From Planctomycetaceae bacterium (GTDB lineage Bacteria; Planctomycetota; Planctomycetia; Pirellulales; Pirellulaceae), in the NCBI GenBank assembly GCA_003506095.1, contig DNWZ01000671.1, positions 1-8,337 on the forward strand: a stretch of 8,337 nucleotides of DNA. Direction: 5' to 3'. The translations under genes and the position numbers were made by a program. Below the pieces are notes generated by a model that saw only the letters and a list, made by a program, of their open reading frames with translations, was not told the DNA's origin and searched no databases. Numbering within the stretch: the stretch's first letter is position 1; every line of letters starts with the position of its first letter. Shown in pieces: positions 5,757-8,337 of this stretch.

Positions 5757-6815
5757 TTAAAACGGTTCTGTGTTTGGTGATTCGCTTTGGACTTCCACAA
5801 GGCTGCTGCGGACATCAGCGTTTGCGGTCCAGTAGAAAATCATCCCTAAAATTGCCATGATTACTTTGACGATTTCAAATACTAGAGCGACCAGGGTTCC
5901 TGAAGCGATCGTGGGTGTTGCAGGTACGACTTGGTAGAGCCATTCCATCGCGCCTTCGAAGACGCCTAAACCTGCTGGGGCGATCGGTAACGCCGCAGCG
6001 ACACATGCGATCGGGAAAATCAGTGTGTGCTGGGCCAGTGACGGTGCATCGGCGCCGTACAGGGCTGTAGCGATCCAAAAAGCTGATATGGCTAGTAGCA
6101 AATGGACAGCGACGCTGAGCAATAGCGCGATGCCAAACACAAACGGGTGGCGGTGGAAAACCCGCAGCGGTCCGGCGATTCGGTTGACGATGCCGCCAAC
6201 ATAACGCAATCGCGAGGCACGAATAATCAAGCGATCAATCGGACGGCCGCCGAGTATCAACGCGGCCAGAACGACTAAACCGATCACAGTGAGTGCTAGC
6301 GATGCATCGCCGATCCTTACCAAGTCGGCGTTGGTTGATCCTCCAGCGATCCTTAGCCCTGCGGCGACCAGCATCAGTAAGCCTAGCAGGCCGACGCCGC
6401 GATCGACAACGACCGATGCGACTGATTCGATCCCTTTGCCGGGGCTTCGCCGGGCAAGGAAAATCATCTTGAAGAGGTCACCACCCACACTGCCGGCGGA
6501 AACAAAACTGAGCAAGAAACTGATCGCGCTAAGGCGAAAAGCTTCGACCACGCCAAGCTGGATTCCTTGAGACCTGACCAGCATCCACCAGCGAAAAAAA
6601 GAAATACTTAAGGCTGTGATCGCTGCGACAAGTGCGGCCAATAGCAGCGGGTAATTTTTCTGGCGACTTCGCAAATCTTCCCACTGTTCGGGTTCGACTC
6701 GCCACAACAGCCACGCGATGATCACCGCCGGAATGATGAACTTCGCCGCCGCTATGACAATCGACTTTGCGGGAATCACGACACCGCCTGGGCCATTGCT
6801 TCGAGTTGTTCCCAT
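5757..6815 (-). CDS. UPF0104 / LPG-synthase TM-domain-like membrane protein
   Basis: This is a 352-residue integral inner-membrane protein of the lysylphosphatidylglycerol synthase TM region / UPF0104 (YbhN, AglD-like) superfamily. About eight hydrophobic segments are visible, near residues 16-38, 56-78, 92-118, 135-156, 170-189, 225-251, 262-292 and 303-330. Family motifs are GGDLFK (111-116), DRGVGLLG (138-145) and PIAPAGLGVFEGA (277-289). There is no soluble aminoacyl-transferase domain, so it is not a complete MprF; these stand-alone proteins are often linked to lipid or polyprenyl-glycan handling, but the substrate is unknown. The ATG at 6815 lies inside the end of the uup-like gene (40-nt overlap). 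An alternative GTG at 6779 overlaps that gene's stop as GTGA, has AGGCGG just upstream, and would give 340 residues without losing the first membrane helix. Either way the two genes are translationally coupled. Confidence 0.88.
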   Translation of the reverse strand: MGTTRSNGPGGVVIPAKSIVIAAAKFIIPAVIIAWLLWRVEPEQWEDLRSRQKNYPLLLAALVAAITALSISFFRWWMLVRSQGIQLGVVEAFRLSAISFLLSFVSAGSVGGDLFKMIFLARRSPGKGIESVASVVVDRGVGLLGLLMLVAAGLRIAGGSTNADLVRIGDASLALTVIGLVVLAALILGGRPIDRLIIRASRLRYVGGIVNRIAGPLRVFHRHPFVFGIALLLSVAVHLLLAISAFWIATALYGADAPSLAQHTLIFPIACVAAALPIAPAGLGVFEGAMEWLYQVVPATPTIASGTLVALVFEIVKVIMAILGMIFYWTANADVRSSLVEVQSESPNTEPF

Positions 6816-8337
6816 CGCTGGTAACTGTTGGCGAGCGTTTTTTCTAAGTCGGCCAACTTTGCTTGCGTCTTCGCGATCACGTCACCAGCCTGTTTGTAGA
6901 AATCGGGTTTGGACATCTCGACATGTAAGATTGCTAAGTCGGATTCCAATCGCTCGATTTTACTCGGCATCTTTTCCAGTTCGTGCTGATCTTTGAAACT
7001 CAACCGTTTCAACTTCTGTGAGCTGGTCGAGGCTGAAGGTTGCGACGAAGGTGACGGTTTTGAGGTTGCCACTACGGAACCGGGTGATTTGACCGCAGGC
7101 GACTTAGCTTCGATTTGGGCCAATGCTTCGCGTCTTGCGACTGCGTTGATCCAATCGTCATAGCCACCAACGTATTCATTCACATTGCCGTCTTCGAAAA
7201 CGATCGTGCTGGTGACAACATTGTTCAAGAATGTCCGATCGTGGCTGACCAGCAGCACGGTACCGCCGAAATCGACGAGTTGTTCTTCCAGCAGATCAAG
7301 GGTTTCGCTGTCCAGGTCATTCGTCGGTTCGTCCATGACGATGACGTTGGAAGGTTTTGTCATCAGGCGGGCTAGCAATACGCGATTTCGCTCGCCACCG
7401 GATAAAAACTTGACAAGTGTTCGGGCCCGTTCGGGCGTGAACAAGAAATCTTGCAGATAGCCGATGATGTGTTTCGACTTGTCGCCGATCTTCACCATGT
7501 CGTAACCGTCGCTGACGTTGTCCTGGACAGTCTTTTCCGGATCGAGCGTGTCGCGGAGTTGATCAAAATAAGCGACTTGCAGGTTAGTGCCTTGGCGAAC
7601 TGATCCTGATTGCGGTTCCAGTTGGCCAAGCAAAAGTCTTAGTAACGTTGTCTTGCCAGCACCGTTGGGGCCGACGATTCCGACCTTATCGCCGCGCATG
7701 ATGGTGGTCGAGAATCCGCTGACGATCGATCGATCGCCATGGGCGAACGTGACCTCTTTCGCTTCGGCGACCAGCATGCCGCTTTTGGCTGCTTCTTGGA
7801 TTTGCAGTTTCGCGGTGCCGATTTTTTCGCGTCGATCTTGGCGTTGTTCGCGGAGCGCTTTGAGCGCCCTCACGCGGCCTTCGTTGCGGGTTCGGCGTGC
7901 TTTGATACCTTGGCGAATCCAGACTTCCTCTTCGGAAAGTTTTTTATCAAACAACGCATTCTGTTTTTCTTCGGCCGCCAGTTTGTCCGCTTTGCGTTTG
8001 CGGAATGTGGCATAATCGCAAGACCAATCGAACAGTTTGCCGAGATCGATTTCCCAGATGCGGGTGGCCAATCGCTGTAAAAACGAGCGATCGTGTGTGA
8101 CGAAGATCAGCGTACCGGACCAACGGAGCAGGAAATCTTCTAACCACAGGATCGATTCGAGATCGAGGTGGTTGGTCGGCTCGTCCAGCAGCAACAAATC
8201 GGGTTCGGCAGCGATCGCTTGGGCCAGCAGGACGCGGCGTTTCATTCCGCTGGACAGCGTCTGAAATTGAAGATCGCCATTGAGTCCCATTTTGGCCAGG
8301 GTGTCTTCAACGGCCAGATCGACTTGCCACAATTCTG
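6776..8337 (-). CDS. uup: ABC-F family ATPase, Uup type (N-terminus outside window)
   Basis: This is a soluble tandem-ATPase protein of the ABC-F group, whose members act at the ribosome or on nucleic acid rather than in transport. The frame is open to the right edge and 519 whole codons are visible; most of the first ATPase domain, including its Walker A, is missing. Present from domain 1 are the signature LSSGM (8243-8257), Walker B LLLLDEPTNHLD and the H-loop THDR. An Arg/Lys-rich linker with EEVWIRQGIKARRTRNEGRVRALKALR is typical of Uup. Domain 2 has Walker A GPNGAGKTT (7646-7672), signature LSGGERNR (7382-7405), Walker B VIVMDEPTNDLD and SHDR. VVTSTIVFEDGNVNEYVGGYDDW is a Uup hallmark. 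A low-complexity Ser/Pro linker leads to a C-terminal coiled-coil domain (from about LKRLSFKDQHELEKMPSKIE), the nucleic-acid-binding end of Uup. Its stop overlaps the UPF0104-like gene. The TTG at 8332 is internal. Confidence 0.95.
   Translation of the reverse strand, partial: ELWQVDLAVEDTLAKMGLNGDLQFQTLSSGMKRRVLLAQAIAAEPDLLLLDEPTNHLDLESILWLEDFLLRWSGTLIFVTHDRSFLQRLATRIWEIDLGKLFDWSCDYATFRKRKADKLAAEEKQNALFDKKLSEEEVWIRQGIKARRTRNEGRVRALKALREQRQDRREKIGTAKLQIQEAAKSGMLVAEAKEVTFAHGDRSIVSGFSTTIMRGDKVGIVGPNGAGKTTLLRLLLGQLEPQSGSVRQGTNLQVAYFDQLRDTLDPEKTVQDNVSDGYDMVKIGDKSKHIIGYLQDFLFTPERARTLVKFLSGGERNRVLLARLMTKPSNVIVMDEPTNDLDSETLDLLEEQLVDFGGTVLLVSHDRTFLNNVVTSTIVFEDGNVNEYVGGYDDWINAVARREALAQIEAKSPAVKSPGSVVATSKPSPSSQPSASTSSQKLKRLSFKDQHELEKMPSKIERLESDLAILHVEMSKPDFYKQAGDVIAKTQAKLADLEKTLANSYQRWEQLEAMAQAVS

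Noticed and set aside
5615..5815. 66-codon - strand ORF overlapping the end of the UPF0104 gene
   Set aside because: Its first part is an out-of-frame reading of a real gene; the remainder is kept only as a question in the findings.
7723..7738. Tandem GATC repeat as a special site
   Set aside because: It lies in frame within the ABC ATPase coding sequence and fits the window-wide CGATCG excess.
7587..8080. Antisense ORFs of 113-142 codons within the Uup-type gene
   Set aside because: They are mirror frames of conserved ABC ATPase sequence with no independent support.

Overview
The window looks like a chromosomal segment of a planctomycete, most likely a Rhodopirellula-like member of the Pirellulaceae. 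This is inferred from the gene content: a secreted FGly-type sulfatase with a long C-terminal extension, a DUF1844 protein of planctomycete type, and few clear Shine-Dalgarno sites. Base composition is moderate, and the hexamer CGATCG is strikingly frequent. I could not check taxonomy by search.

Layout. The left part (1-2296) runs on the + strand: the 3' end of pyrG (CTP synthase), a 124-nt gap, then a small DUF1844 protein and a secreted glycerophosphodiester phosphodiesterase (GDPD) separated by only 3 nt. From about 2349 to the right edge every gene is on the - strand. In order of transcription (right to left) these are an ABC-F ATPase of the Uup type (N-terminus outside the window), an overlapping UPF0104/LPG-synthase-like membrane protein, a gap of nearly 500 nt with repeats, a secreted sulfatase, and a YCII-SRPBCC fusion protein. 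GDPD and the YCII-SRPBCC gene converge on a 52-nt gap that holds a small hairpin.

How the genes relate. Most are ordinary housekeeping or accessory genes. pyrG makes CTP, which feeds phospholipid synthesis. GDPD releases glycerol-3-phosphate from phospholipid headgroups outside the cytoplasm. The UPF0104 protein is a polytopic membrane protein of a lipid-related superfamily. The sulfatase desulfates a sulfated polymer or ester in the periplasm or outside the cell, as is typical of marine planctomycetes. Uup acts on ribosomes or nucleic acid. I see no single pathway joining them.

The most interesting non-coding feature is at 5177-5278. A 92-bp element has perfect 24-bp inverted termini and is flanked by a 5-bp direct repeat (AGGCT). 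It looks like a MITE or REP-type insertion placed 37 nt upstream of the sulfatase ATG. A second, imperfect inverted repeat (5412-5488) lies about 140 bp away with the same 43-nt spacer length. I found no CRISPR array, tRNA, rRNA, phage gene or defence system, and no convincing new multi-gene system.
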